Under the pieces are notes generated by a model, which saw nothing but the letters and a program-made list of their open reading frames with translations, had not been told where the DNA came from and ran no database searches. Below, one piece after another: positions 25,279 to 33,771 of a DNA stretch of 44,360 bases; positions within the stretch are counted from its first letter, which is position 1; each line of letters begins with the position of its first letter. The translations under genes and the position numbers were made by a program. The DNA lies in the NCBI GenBank assembly GCA_026195905.1, contig JAPHRE010000014.1:1-44360 (forward strand), written 5' to 3'. The stretch is from Pseudopelagicola sp. (GTDB taxonomy: Bacteria > Pseudomonadota > Alphaproteobacteria > Rhodobacterales > Rhodobacteraceae).

Positions 25279-25280
25279 GC

Positions 25281-27293
25281 CTATCCGCGCCGCCAAAGGG
25301 CGGCATGTGACGCCAATGCGCCCTGCAGTTTTGCCAACACGCGGTTGACCGCGCCGGGACGAGGGAGGTTGGCCTGGGCCAGTCGCTCGACGGCGACCTC
25401 AACAGGGCAGGGACGTCCGGTTACGGGGTCCAAGTAGCGCGGATAGTCGATCAGGGCGGCATGGGCGAGACCATAGAGCGAGACCTCGGTGCTGCGCCGG
25501 GCCGGGATGGTGCCGCGATCGTCGGTCAGCGCCCAACCAGCATAGAAGGGTGCGCCATAGGTCACCACACGACGCCCGCGCAAAAGCGCCTCAAAGCCGG
25601 TCCCGGAGGTCATGGTCCAGACCTCATCGACCGTCTCAAGGAGGGCGGCCATGTCGACGTTTTCAACGATCACATCGGCCAGATTTGCAGCGTCGGGGAC
25701 ATGTCCGGGGCGCAGGCCGGCGCTTACATCGGGGTGAGGTTTGTAGAGGATCACAGCGTCGGGATTGTCCGCGCGCACCTGTGACAGAAGCGCGGCATTG
25801 GTGCGGATTTTTCCCGCCCCAAGGAGGATCGAGGCATCGTCTTCGACCTGACCGGGGACAAGGATGCGCCGCCCCGCGGGAAGGTCGGGAGGCGGTGTGC
25901 CGACATTGTATTTGCTCAGGCCAAGATCGCGGATGGCCTTGACGAGATGCTCGGCGCGCAAGGCCTGATCGGGGCGAAGCTCGGCGCGGGCGGCGATAAA
26001 CGCCTCAAGGCGGCTGGGATGTGTGGGGTCATATGAGAGGCCAAGGTCGTCAAGAACGAGCGACAGCGGCGGCACGAGTTTCGCCCCGAGCCCGCGTGAG
26101 CGCAGGAATCCGTCCTCGACCCGCACGGCCCCTTTTGGACCATCGAGACGGCCCCAGACCATATCGCGCCGGGGGCTTTGCTTGCGGTCGTCAAAGAGCA
26201 CCGGGCGGTGCTGGCCGAAAAAGCGCTGAAGGTGGCGGCGTTTCCAAAGGCGCATGCCATGTGCGTTCCAGCCCTGGCGATCCTCGCGCCATGCACGGGC
26301 CTCGGCCTCAAGCTGATCAATGACGGTTTCGATCTCGCAAAGACGGTCGCGGATTGGATCATACCAGAGCGGATAGAGGATCATCGCGGCGGCAAAAAGC
26401 TGGGCGCGGGTCAGGGTGCGTTGGCGGCGTGGCACGGGGCGTTCATCGACCGTCAGCCCCCAGCCGGCATAGAACGGCTGGCCAAAAACGCGCGGTTTGT
26501 GACCGGCAAAGATCGCCTCAAAACCGATCTGCGACGATATGGTATAGATGCCCACCGCCCCCTCGAAAAGCGCCCACGGGGAATAGGGCGCATCTATGAG
26601 TTTGACGCGGTCGCTTTCGTCATCGGGGCCGAAATAGCCGGACCTGTGGCCCTGCGCGGTTTCGGGGTGCGTTTTGATGAGGACGTTGCAGCCAGGGTTT
26701 TCTTCCTGTGCAAAGACGAGCATCTCGCGAAAATCCGCGTCGTCGGCCCCGCTTGCGGTGACGGAGGCATCGCCGCGGGTTTGGTCGATCACAAGGACAT
26801 AGCCGGGCGATGGCGGCGTCAGGGATGGGTCGACGGCGCAGTATTTGCTCAGATGGGCCTCGCGAATGCGCGCAATCGCGGCGCGGGCGCGGTTGAGGAG
26901 GGCGGTATCGTCAAGCGGCGCGGTGGCAAGCAGATGTTCAAGGTCGGTGGGGTGCGACGGATCGAAATGCGGCCCGCACCGATCCAGAAACAGGCCAATG
27001 GGCGGCTGGCCTCCGGCGCGACCGGGAAACAGCGACCGCAGGAAGGCATCTTCGACAAAAAGGCGCTCGGTCTCATAGCGCGTGGCCACGGCCGCGCCGC
27101 GCCAAGCGGTTGGGCTTTGGCCCCAGATGGCGACGCTATCGTCGCTTTTGGGCCGTCCGAGACGCAGATCATACCCGGCAAGCGAGAGCATGCGCCGCAG
27201 GCGTTTTTGCAGGAAAAAGCCGCCATTAAAGGCATAAAGCCGCCGGCGCATGGTCGCGTCGGCGGCTTTATCGGTTTGCCCCGTGGGGCGCAT
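25281..27293 (-). CDS. kpsC: Capsular polysaccharide Kdo transferase KpsC
   Basis: 670 residues. KpsC builds the beta-Kdo linker on lipid for group 2/3-type capsules in the cytoplasm. The protein is visibly duplicated: RLFVEDAFLRSLFPG and SKYCAVDPSL with VLVIDQTRGDASV in the N-terminal half match AVRVEDGFLRSRGLG and SKYNVGTPPP with ILVPGQVEDDASI in the C-terminal half. GFEAIFAGHKPRVFGQPFYAGWGL and GFEALLRGRRVVTYGAPFYAGWAL are also paired. These are the two glycosyltransferase modules (GT99 and GT107 in the family). The ATG at 27293 shares one base with the upstream stop (TGATG). It converges on ribD with 2 bp between stops. Confidence 0.93.
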   Translation of the reverse strand: MRPTGQTDKAADATMRRRLYAFNGGFFLQKRLRRMLSLAGYDLRLGRPKSDDSVAIWGQSPTAWRGAAVATRYETERLFVEDAFLRSLFPGRAGGQPPIGLFLDRCGPHFDPSHPTDLEHLLATAPLDDTALLNRARAAIARIREAHLSKYCAVDPSLTPPSPGYVLVIDQTRGDASVTASGADDADFREMLVFAQEENPGCNVLIKTHPETAQGHRSGYFGPDDESDRVKLIDAPYSPWALFEGAVGIYTISSQIGFEAIFAGHKPRVFGQPFYAGWGLTVDERPVPRRQRTLTRAQLFAAAMILYPLWYDPIRDRLCEIETVIDQLEAEARAWREDRQGWNAHGMRLWKRRHLQRFFGQHRPVLFDDRKQSPRRDMVWGRLDGPKGAVRVEDGFLRSRGLGAKLVPPLSLVLDDLGLSYDPTHPSRLEAFIAARAELRPDQALRAEHLVKAIRDLGLSKYNVGTPPPDLPAGRRILVPGQVEDDASILLGAGKIRTNAALLSQVRADNPDAVILYKPHPDVSAGLRPGHVPDAANLADVIVENVDMAALLETVDEVWTMTSGTGFEALLRGRRVVTYGAPFYAGWALTDDRGTIPARRSTEVSLYGLAHAALIDYPRYLDPVTGRPCPVEVAVERLAQANLPRPGAVNRVLAKLQGALASHAALWRRG

Positions 27294-28432
27294 CACTGGC
27301 CGCTAAGTGTAGAGGCCGCGCCAACCGTTGAGGACAGCGTTCCGGTCACAGCCGAAATGGTCTTGTTCCATGTGGTGATCGGGGCTTCGGTGACGTAGAG
27401 CGTATCGCCATCGCGCACCACGAAATCACGGGCCACGAACATACCGTTGGGTTGGGTCAGGTCGAGCACGTAGACCATGCGCTGCGCCCCGGCGAGATCA
27501 TTTCGACCGAGCACCTGATTGGCGATGTCCTGCGCTTCGTTGCGGAAAATGAAGACGCCGGTCGGATCGCCCACTGAGGACTGAATGCCGCCGACCTGTG
27601 CGATGGCTTCGATGGCGGACATGTTCTTGGATTCGAAATTGACGCGGCTTTGTGCGCCGGTCGCCCCAAGCGAGGTAAAGGCGCGGGTATCTTCTTCGAT
27701 GAGGATACGGTCACCGCCGCGCAACGCGATATCAAGTTCCGGGTTCTGGTAGAGATCCTGAAGCCAGATCTGACCGCGTACATTGCCGCGCAGAACCGTC
27801 ACACGGGCGATTTCGGGGGTGATGGTCACGCCGCCCGCCTTGGCCAGCATGGTCGAGAGTGTGCGCGTGGGGCGTTCGATGGGGTAGACCCCCTGCGCAC
27901 CGATAGAGCCAACGAGCGACACCGTCGCCCCGTCGCCCGCAACGCGGCGCACTTCGACCTGTGGGTCGGGGGTTTGTTCTTCGAGCTTGCCCGAGATCAC
28001 GCGGCGGATCGATTCCGGCGTATTGCCCGCAGCGCGGATGCGCCCGGCATAAGGCACAAAGATAAATCCTGCGCCGTCGACTTGCACTTCGTTGAGAATG
28101 GCTGCGACTTGTCCTTCGGGGCCAAGAAGCGGTTTGTCGACGTTTTCCCAGATCGTCAGCGAAAGAATATCGCCGGGGCGGATCGTATCCGACCCAAGCT
28201 GTCCGGCGTTTTTGAAGGCATCGGAAAACCCAAGCGCAGGCACCACCGCTGTGGACCGTGTCACGCGGTCATTGACCGCTACGATAAAGGAATCGCCCTG
28301 ACGTTGCACGGAGCCTGCGTAGATTTCACGCTTGTTTGGGCCGGCCCTTGGAAGAACGTCACAGGATGACACCATAGACATAGCCGTCAATATCGCCACG
28401 GCTTTCGCCCAGCGTTTTGCCAAGATTTTCAC
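27293..28432 (-). CDS. Polysaccharide export outer-membrane protein, KpsD/Wza type
   Basis: 379 residues. The N-terminus VAILTAMSMVSSCDVLPRAG is a signal peptide with a lipobox-like end, Cys24 being the likely lipidated residue, though M-V-S-S-C is not a perfect lipobox. Polysaccharide-export motifs follow: IRPGDILSLTIWENVDKP, VDGAGFIFVPYAGRIRAAGNTPESIRR, and SLBB-like repeats beginning VSLVGSIGAQGVYPIERP and ALRGGDRILIEED. It probably forms the outer-membrane channel of the capsule export machine. The start is a GTG at 28432 with GAGGAG 8 bases upstream. It overlaps the kpsC start by one base and lies 96 bp after kpsS. Confidence 0.9.
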   Translation of the reverse strand: MKILAKRWAKAVAILTAMSMVSSCDVLPRAGPNKREIYAGSVQRQGDSFIVAVNDRVTRSTAVVPALGFSDAFKNAGQLGSDTIRPGDILSLTIWENVDKPLLGPEGQVAAILNEVQVDGAGFIFVPYAGRIRAAGNTPESIRRVISGKLEEQTPDPQVEVRRVAGDGATVSLVGSIGAQGVYPIERPTRTLSTMLAKAGGVTITPEIARVTVLRGNVRGQIWLQDLYQNPELDIALRGGDRILIEEDTRAFTSLGATGAQSRVNFESKNMSAIEAIAQVGGIQSSVGDPTGVFIFRNEAQDIANQVLGRNDLAGAQRMVYVLDLTQPNGMFVARDFVVRDGDTLYVTEAPITTWNKTISAVTGTLSSTVGAASTLSGQ

Positions 28433-28528
28433 TGCTCGGTCTCCTCGACCTGTTATTTTTCTGCCTCAGGCTTTTTTTCTAAACTACCGGAATCCGAAAT
28501 GAAAATCCAGCGCTAGACCTTGTGTGTG

Positions 28529-29821
28529 TCACTTGGCGAGACGCAAGTGTTGCCTTGGTGCCGCCTTGCCGGAACTTAGGGCGTCATAGGGATCATCGGG
28601 GGAAAGCATCATGTCGACAACGTGGCGTAACAAAAACCGTCGCCCCCGCGCGGAGTAAAAGCCACCGGCGACTTGGCTCGTTTCAAGAAGGAAACGGCGG
28701 TAGGTCTTGTAGGCGCGGGCGTCCGGGCGGCGCGCCGCCGAGAAAAAGTCGGACAGGGGTTGGTCGCTGACGAATTCGGGTTTGTCGTAGACGGCCTTGC
28801 CGAAAAGTTTGATCGGAATGCCGCGCCAAAGCACCTGTTGGGCGGCGGTGGAATTGACGGTAATGGCGCTGCGGGTTTCGTTGAGGAGCTGTGCCAGTTT
28901 GCCGCCGCCGACATAATGCACACGGTCGCAAATATCATGCAGGCGACAGAGGCGGTTGAGCTCGGGGCGCAGCGAGGCGCGACCATCTTCGAGCGGGTGC
29001 GCTTTGAACACAAGATGATGATGGGCCGGGGCGTTTTGGGCAAAGGCCGTCAGGATCACCTCAAGGAACTCGGTCATCGAGGAAAAGGGCGAGTGTTTTT
29101 GAAAGCTGCTGTCATGTTCGAGCTGCAAAAGCACCAGATGATAGGGAAACCCGCCATATTTTATGCGCCATGTCGCGATGCGGCGGTCGATGGCATGAAA
29201 GGGCATCAGCAGAAGGCGGCGCAGGTAGAGTTGGAATTCGCGCGTGACCGGAAGGGCGCGATGGGGGCGGAAATTGCGGTATTTGCGGTTCGCGAACATC
29301 ACGAACCAATGGTAGAGCGCGCCATAGAAGACGTGCTGTCGCATGTCGCCCCAATGGCCGGGGGGCAGGTTTGTATCGGTATCAGACCCTTCCAGCGCGT
29401 GTTGCATGTCGTCGACGGGCATCGTCATCAGGCGCGAATGACCGTTCGAGCCGCCGCGCTCATACGTGACCCAGTAGGGGCGCAGATAGCCCTCCTCAAA
29501 GACATGCACCATAAGCCCCAGATCGCGAGCGCGCTGGATGGCGGTGGCGTGAATGTCGCGGACATCGCCGTAAAGAACGATATCGGTAATGCCTTTGTCG
29601 GCGACGATTTTATCAAACCGGTCGGGCCATGTCTCTGGCGGGGCGGTGAAGGGGATATAGGTTGCACGGTCGGGCCAGAACACGCGATCCCCGGCGTTGA
29701 ATCCAACACGCCAGACAGATGCCCCAGACCGGCGCAACATCTTGCCCAGCCTATGAAAAAACGGCCCGTGCGGACCCTGAAGGAACAGGAATGTCCTGTT
29801 GCTGCCACTCGAAATCGCCAT
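28529..29821 (-). CDS. kpsS: Capsule polysaccharide Kdo transferase KpsS
   Basis: 430 residues. It has the typical start RTFLFLQGPHGPFFHRLGKML, then DIVLYGDVRDIHATAIQRARDLGL, VHVFEEGYLRPYWVTYERGG, FKAHPLEDG and ITVNSTAAQQVLWRGIPIKLFG. KpsS adds the first beta-Kdo to (lyso)phosphatidylglycerol, and KpsC then extends the linker. First gene of the minus-strand capsule block kpsS - export lipoprotein - kpsC. The ABC transporter genes (kpsM/T/E) are not in the window, so the rest of the capsule locus must lie elsewhere. Confidence 0.92.
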   Translation of the reverse strand: MAISSGSNRTFLFLQGPHGPFFHRLGKMLRRSGASVWRVGFNAGDRVFWPDRATYIPFTAPPETWPDRFDKIVADKGITDIVLYGDVRDIHATAIQRARDLGLMVHVFEEGYLRPYWVTYERGGSNGHSRLMTMPVDDMQHALEGSDTDTNLPPGHWGDMRQHVFYGALYHWFVMFANRKYRNFRPHRALPVTREFQLYLRRLLLMPFHAIDRRIATWRIKYGGFPYHLVLLQLEHDSSFQKHSPFSSMTEFLEVILTAFAQNAPAHHHLVFKAHPLEDGRASLRPELNRLCRLHDICDRVHYVGGGKLAQLLNETRSAITVNSTAAQQVLWRGIPIKLFGKAVYDKPEFVSDQPLSDFFSAARRPDARAYKTYRRFLLETSQVAGGFYSARGRRFLLRHVVDMMLSPDDPYDALSSGKAAPRQHLRLAK

Positions 29822-29948
29822 GATCGGCCTGATTGTTCACAAAGTCTTGAGGGCACGCTATCCCGTTTCAACGGCAAAAGTAAGGCGGCTTGCGGACGCG
29901 GGGGGGGCGGGGTAGGTCTGGGGGAGGTTGTCCAAGGGGAGCAGGCGG

Positions 29949-30536
29949 ATGTTCACAGGGATCATTACGGATATGGGTGCGGTGCGGGCGCTGGAGACGC
30001 GCGGCGACCTTCGGGCGCGGATTGGCACCGGCTATGACACCAGCACGATCGACCTTGGAGCGTCGATTGCCAGCGATGGTGTCTGCCTGACGGTGATCGA
30101 GATCGGGCCGGATTGGTATGATGTCGAGATCAGCGCCGAGACCGTATCCAAGACCAATCTTGGCGATTGGGAGGTTGGCAAACGGGTCAATCTTGAACGC
30201 GCGCTCAAGGTCGGAGACGAGCTTGGGGGGCATATCGTGTCGGGGCATGTCGATGGTGTGGCAGATATTGTGACCATGAGCGATGAGGGCGATTCAACCC
30301 GCGTCACGCTTCGGGCACCGGAAAACCTTGCAAAATTCATCGCGCCCAAAGGGTCCGTCGCGCTAAACGGGACGTCCCTGACGGTCAACGAGGTCGATGG
30401 CTGTGACTTTGGCATCAACTTCATCCCACACACCAAAGAGGCCACCACATGGGGCGCGGCCAAGGTCGGGGACCGGGTCAATCTCGAGATCGACACGCTG
30501 GCGCGCTACGTCGCACGGCTGGCGGAAATGTCCTAA
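29949..30536 (+). CDS. ribE: Riboflavin synthase, alpha chain
   Basis: 195 residues; the trimeric enzyme dismutates two molecules of dimethyl-ribityllumazine to riboflavin. The start MFTGIITDMGAV is the family signature. Two similar barrel halves are visible: GASIASDGVCLTVIEIG with VSKTNLGDWEVGKRVNLERAL, and KGSVALNGTSLTVNEVDG with INFIPHTKEATTWGAAKVGDRVNLE; HIVSGHVDG lies in the first half. The ATG at 29949 follows AAGGGGAGCAGGCGG; earlier in-frame codons do not fit the family. It is separated from ribD by the capsule block on the other strand. A degenerate copy of the 47-bp element starts 8 bp past the stop. Confidence 0.96.
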   Translation: MFTGIITDMGAVRALETRGDLRARIGTGYDTSTIDLGASIASDGVCLTVIEIGPDWYDVEISAETVSKTNLGDWEVGKRVNLERALKVGDELGGHIVSGHVDGVADIVTMSDEGDSTRVTLRAPENLAKFIAPKGSVALNGTSLTVNEVDGCDFGINFIPHTKEATTWGAAKVGDRVNLEIDTLARYVARLAEMS

Positions 30537-30836
30537 AAACCCACGTCTGTATCGCGTCGGTATTGCGTATGTATCACGGTGGTGCGGTTTTGGCCGAAGG
30601 GTTGGCGCGGTTTGCGTGGGCTTCGTGCGCTTTCTGGGAGAGGCAGGTCTGGGCGGGAAGTGTGAATTCGCGGGACTTGCGAAGGCATCCGGTCAAAGAC
30701 GTGAAAGCGGCCATTCAAGGCTCAGGTTCAAGACCCCGCCATGCTGCACCATAGACCAAAGTCAGCAATGCGCAGGAAGCGGGATTTGCAAACTTGAGCA
30801 CAAGACCCCTCGTTGCCCTGCGCATGTTCTCATCCG
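30537..30836 (+). other. Gene-free stretch after ribE
   Basis: 300 bp between the ribE stop and the DUF4365-type pseudogene. It begins with the degenerate copy of the 47-bp element (30545-30586). The rest has no open frame with coding character, no clear terminator and no RNA gene that I can recognise. Base composition falls towards the right end, where the low-GC insert begins. Confidence 0.5.
30545..30586 (+). repeat. Dispersed 47-bp element, diverged copy 2
   Basis: Three 11-bp units in register: GTCTGTATCGC (30545-30555), GTCGGTATTGC (30556-30566) and GTATGTATCAC (30567-30577), then GGTGGTGCG (30578-30586). Compared with copies 1 and 3, unit 1 has one change and the tail has drifted. Unit 3 ends in GTATCAC, like unit 1 of the other copies, rather than GTATTGC. 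It starts 8 bases after the ribE stop. Confidence 0.75.
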
Positions 30837-31715
30837 CTACATTTCGTCGTGAGAGTCTTGGTCACTCCAGAGGACAAAATCGTGATCATCGGGATGAAAC
30901 GGCGGCAAATCAGAGTTATAGAAGTCTTCTAACGCCAGTATCGAACGGCCCACTTCCGAAAGCTTGATCTCAAGCACATGCTCGGCAACCTCATTGTAGT
31001 AGTTTTCCGCGCCTATGTATTCGTGCAACTCCCAATCTAGCCAAGGAAAAAACACTGCCATAAAATAGTCGACTGTGTATGCGGGAATTCCAACTTCGAA
31101 CTTTTGCCAAACCTCGCCATCGGGATCATCACCGATAATAATTGTCGGATAACGGAAGTTTAGCGTTTTGTTCACCCAATCTTGGATGCGCATATACCCT
31201 TCGCCATGCTCTACGATTTCTCGAATAAGAGGGATGTCGAGTGCAAGTCGAGCTCGCTTTATGCTGGATAAATCGCTTGCTATTCCTGCCGCTATGAAAT
31301 GCTCATGGGCTTCGTCGAGTGTTTGATCTGCGGGTATGGCGATCGCCCAACGACCATCCTTGCCCTCCTCAATGAGATGCCTCTCTATGCGTTGCCAGAG
31401 GGTAAGGCCTATCTGAGGATCGGTGTAGTATTAAGAATACCTGAAGCGAAGGATTGGTCCAATACTCACGATGGCGTGCTTCCCCATAATAAACATATCC
31501 ATCACCACGTCGCCGGAAATATGAAGCGCCGGTTTTGATTTGCAACGCGATGAGCTTTCCGCCGGCCGTGCTGTCAGAGTTTAGCTTTTCGCCTGAGCGT
31601 CGATGCCATAATCGCTTGTCGGCTGCTCTCGAAATATCCATTTTAGCCTTGTGAAAATGGCACCAACAGCATGTATTCCAGCGCGGTCCGTCTGATCGGT
31701 TGATAATATTGCCAT
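30837..31715 (-). pseudogene. DUF4365-type gene disrupted by two frameshifts
   Basis: Three pieces in two frames join into one about 292-residue protein. Piece 1 (31715-31581) starts MAILSTDQTDRAG and reaches WIFREQPTSDYGIDAQA, then stops at TAA. Piece 2, in the next frame (about 31590-31425), reads GGKLIALQIKTGASYF, GDGYVYYGEARHREYW and PSLQVFLI. Piece 3, back in the first frame (from about 31430), reads YTDPQIGLTLWQRIERHLIEEG, continues through IKRARLALDIPLIREIVEHGEG and ends at 30837 with WSDQDSHDEM. The DYGID…QIKTG pattern is typical of DUF4365, which looks like a PD-(D/E)xK nuclease-type core. The shifts are an apparent 1-base loss near 31590-31592 and a 1-base gain near 31420-31430. Sequencing error is the main alternative. 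Confidence 0.75.
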
Positions 31716-32093
31716 CTGGTTGTCCCGCCCAGCAGTGTTTCGCCAAAGCCTTCTAATTGCGCTCTCTTGTAGTCTTGTAACCGGTGCTTTGGAACCGCCG
31801 CAACCAACATATCTTCGATAGGCTCGCCAACGACCGTTCCGTCCGCACTGCCGACCTTCACCCGCCGAAAATGCTGCGCGATGGACGAATGGCCGGTCTG
31901 GTTAAGTTGAAGCGCAGCGCTTGGCCCCGCGGCCAAAGTCTGCACTGGGCCGTTTTCGCTGTTTGGTGACGGTGCCGTCCGTCCCTCATCCCTCCATGCC
32001 GTCACGTCCCATACCCTCCCTGTCGGTTGCGGCTCTGGCCAAGGGGGGGCTGTTGCGTTATTTGCGGCTTCAGACGATATCGAGAGAGAGCCC
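31716..32093 (+). other. Gene-free stretch before ribB
   Basis: 378 bp with no credible gene. A minus-strand frame of 181 codons (31643-32188) crosses it, but that frame overlaps both the DUF4365-type gene and the ribB start and has no coding character. The right end carries the ribB ribosome site GAGAGAGAGCCC. I saw no FMN riboswitch signature. The stretch looks like decayed sequence flanking the low-GC insert. Confidence 0.45.
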
Positions 32094-33215
32094 ATGACAT
32101 TCGAGACACCCGGCCCCGTGGAAGAATCGCTGCGTGATGCGATTAGTCCGATTGAGGAGATCATCGAGGATGCGCGGCAGGGGCGCATGTATATCCTTGT
32201 CGATCACGAGGATCGCGAGAATGAAGGCGACCTTATTATTCCCGCCGAATTTGCCGATGCGAAGGCGATCAACTTTATGGCGACGTATGGGCGCGGGTTG
32301 GTTTGCCTGCCGATGACGGCCGAGCGGGTCGACCGGCTTGGGCTGCCGATGATGGCGGTCAATAATTCAAGCCGCATGGAAACGCCGTTCACCGTCTCTA
32401 TCGAAGCGCGTGAAGGCGTGACCACCGGGATTTCGGCGGGCGATCGGGCGCTGACCGTGGCGACGGCGATCAACGAGCAAAACACAATGGCGTCGCTTGC
32501 CACGCCGGGCCATGTGTTCCCGCTGCGGGCGCGCAATGGCGGGGTTTTGGTGCGGGCCGGGCATACCGAGGCCTCGGTCGATATTTCGCGGCTTGCGGGA
32601 TTGAACCCGTCAGCGGTCATTTGCGAGATCATGAATGAGGATGGCACCATGTCGCGCCTGCCCGAGCTTGTGGAGTTTGCCAAGGCGCATGACCTCAAGA
32701 TCGGCACGATTTCGGACCTGATTGCCTATCGCCATCAGCATGACAACCTTGTGCGCGAAACGCGGCGCGAGACGGTCACGGCGGATGTTGGCGGCACATG
32801 GGAGTTGCGCGTCTTTACCGATGTGATTCACGGGGTCGAGCATCTTGCGCTGCTCAAGGGCGATGTCACGACGCCGGAGCCGGTTCTGGTGCGCACCCAT
32901 GCGCTGAGTGAAGTGTCGGATGTGCTTGGGATCGGACCCAAGCCGCGCGACGAGTTTGCAAAGGCGATGGAGATCGTTGCCAAGGAAGGGCGCGGGGCGG
33001 TGATCCTGTTCCGTGAGCCGCATCCCAAACTTGATTTCGGGGAAGAAGAGGATCGCCCCCGGATCGTCAAGCATACCGGGCTTGGATCGCAGATCCTTGC
33101 GTCACTTGGGATGCGCGAGCTTGTCTTGCTGACCGACTCGCCGCGGACCCAGTATCTCGGCATTGATGCCTACGGGTTGTCCATCGTGGGCACCCGCCCG
33201 ATTTCCAAGGAGTAA
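32094..33215 (+). CDS. ribB: 3,4-dihydroxy-2-butanone-4-phosphate synthase with degenerate cyclohydrolase II domain
   Basis: 373 residues. The N-terminal RibB domain is intact: VDHEDRENEGDLIIPAEF with Glu42, GISAGDRALTV, and VRAGHTEASVDISRLAG with His157. It makes the four-carbon unit of riboflavin from ribulose 5-phosphate. The C-terminal domain (about 225-373) aligns with GTP cyclohydrolase II by length and by SQILASLGMRELVLLTDSP and YLGIDAYGLSIVGTRPI. It lacks the three zinc-binding Cys (no E-C-L-T-G-D or C-D-C-G motif), so cyclohydrolase activity is unlikely. This is the RibBX-type arrangement; a separate ribA would be needed. ribH follows after 4 bp. Confidence 0.94.
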   Translation: MTFETPGPVEESLRDAISPIEEIIEDARQGRMYILVDHEDRENEGDLIIPAEFADAKAINFMATYGRGLVCLPMTAERVDRLGLPMMAVNNSSRMETPFTVSIEAREGVTTGISAGDRALTVATAINEQNTMASLATPGHVFPLRARNGGVLVRAGHTEASVDISRLAGLNPSAVICEIMNEDGTMSRLPELVEFAKAHDLKIGTISDLIAYRHQHDNLVRETRRETVTADVGGTWELRVFTDVIHGVEHLALLKGDVTTPEPVLVRTHALSEVSDVLGIGPKPRDEFAKAMEIVAKEGRGAVILFREPHPKLDFGEEEDRPRIVKHTGLGSQILASLGMRELVLLTDSPRTQYLGIDAYGLSIVGTRPISKE

Positions 33216-33219
33216 CCCA

Positions 33220-33771
33220 ATGGCAGGCGCAGAACAGCATTATATCCTTCCCCGTCCGACGTTTGATGCTCCGGTCAAGATCGCCATCGTGATCTCGCCT
33301 TATTACAAGGACATCGCGGACAATATGCTTGCCGGGGCGACCGCCGAGATCGACGCCGTGGGCGGCCGTTATGAGGTTGTCGAAGTGCCCGGCGCGCTTG
33401 AGATTGCGACAGCGATCGGGATTGCCGAACGGATGAGCAATTTTGACGGCTATGTCGCGCTTGGCTGCGTCATTCGGGGCGAGACGACGCATTACGAGAC
33501 GGTGTGCAACGATTCGAGCCGGGCGCTTCAGCTTTTGGGGCTTCAGGGGCTTTGTATCGGCAACGGAATCCTCACGGTTGAGACCCGCCCGCAAGCCGAG
33601 GTGCGCGCCGATCCGAAAGATCAAAATAAGGGCGGTGGGGCGGCTGCGGCGGCCTTGCATCTTATCGCGCTCACGCGTAAGTGGGGCGGCCAGCGCAAGG
33701 GGGTCGGTTTCATGCCGTCCTCTGAGGAATACAAGATCGCTGGGGAACTCAAGGACAATCCGACCGCATGA
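33220..33771 (+). CDS. ribH: 6,7-dimethyl-8-ribityllumazine synthase
   Basis: 183 residues; condenses the RibB product with the pyrimidine intermediate. Family motifs: IAIVISPYYKDIADNMLAGA, VVEVPGALEIATAIGIA, ALGCVIRGETTHYETVCNDSS with the catalytic His, IGNGILTVET, and KGGGAAAAALHLIAL. The ATG at 33220 has AAGGAG at 33207-33212 and starts 4 bp after ribB. Its stop overlaps the nusB start (ATGA at 33768-33771), giving translational coupling of ribB-ribH-nusB. Confidence 0.97.
   Translation: MAGAEQHYILPRPTFDAPVKIAIVISPYYKDIADNMLAGATAEIDAVGGRYEVVEVPGALEIATAIGIAERMSNFDGYVALGCVIRGETTHYETVCNDSSRALQLLGLQGLCIGNGILTVETRPQAEVRADPKDQNKGGGAAAAALHLIALTRKWGGQRKGVGFMPSSEEYKIAGELKDNPTA

Noticed and set aside
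31716-32093. FMN riboswitch before ribB
   Set aside because: None of the conserved FMN-element helices or loop words could be found.
31643-32188. Minus-strand frame of 181 codons across the region before ribB
   Set aside because: It overlaps the ribB start and the N-terminal part of the DUF4365-type gene in a different frame. No homology is recognisable.
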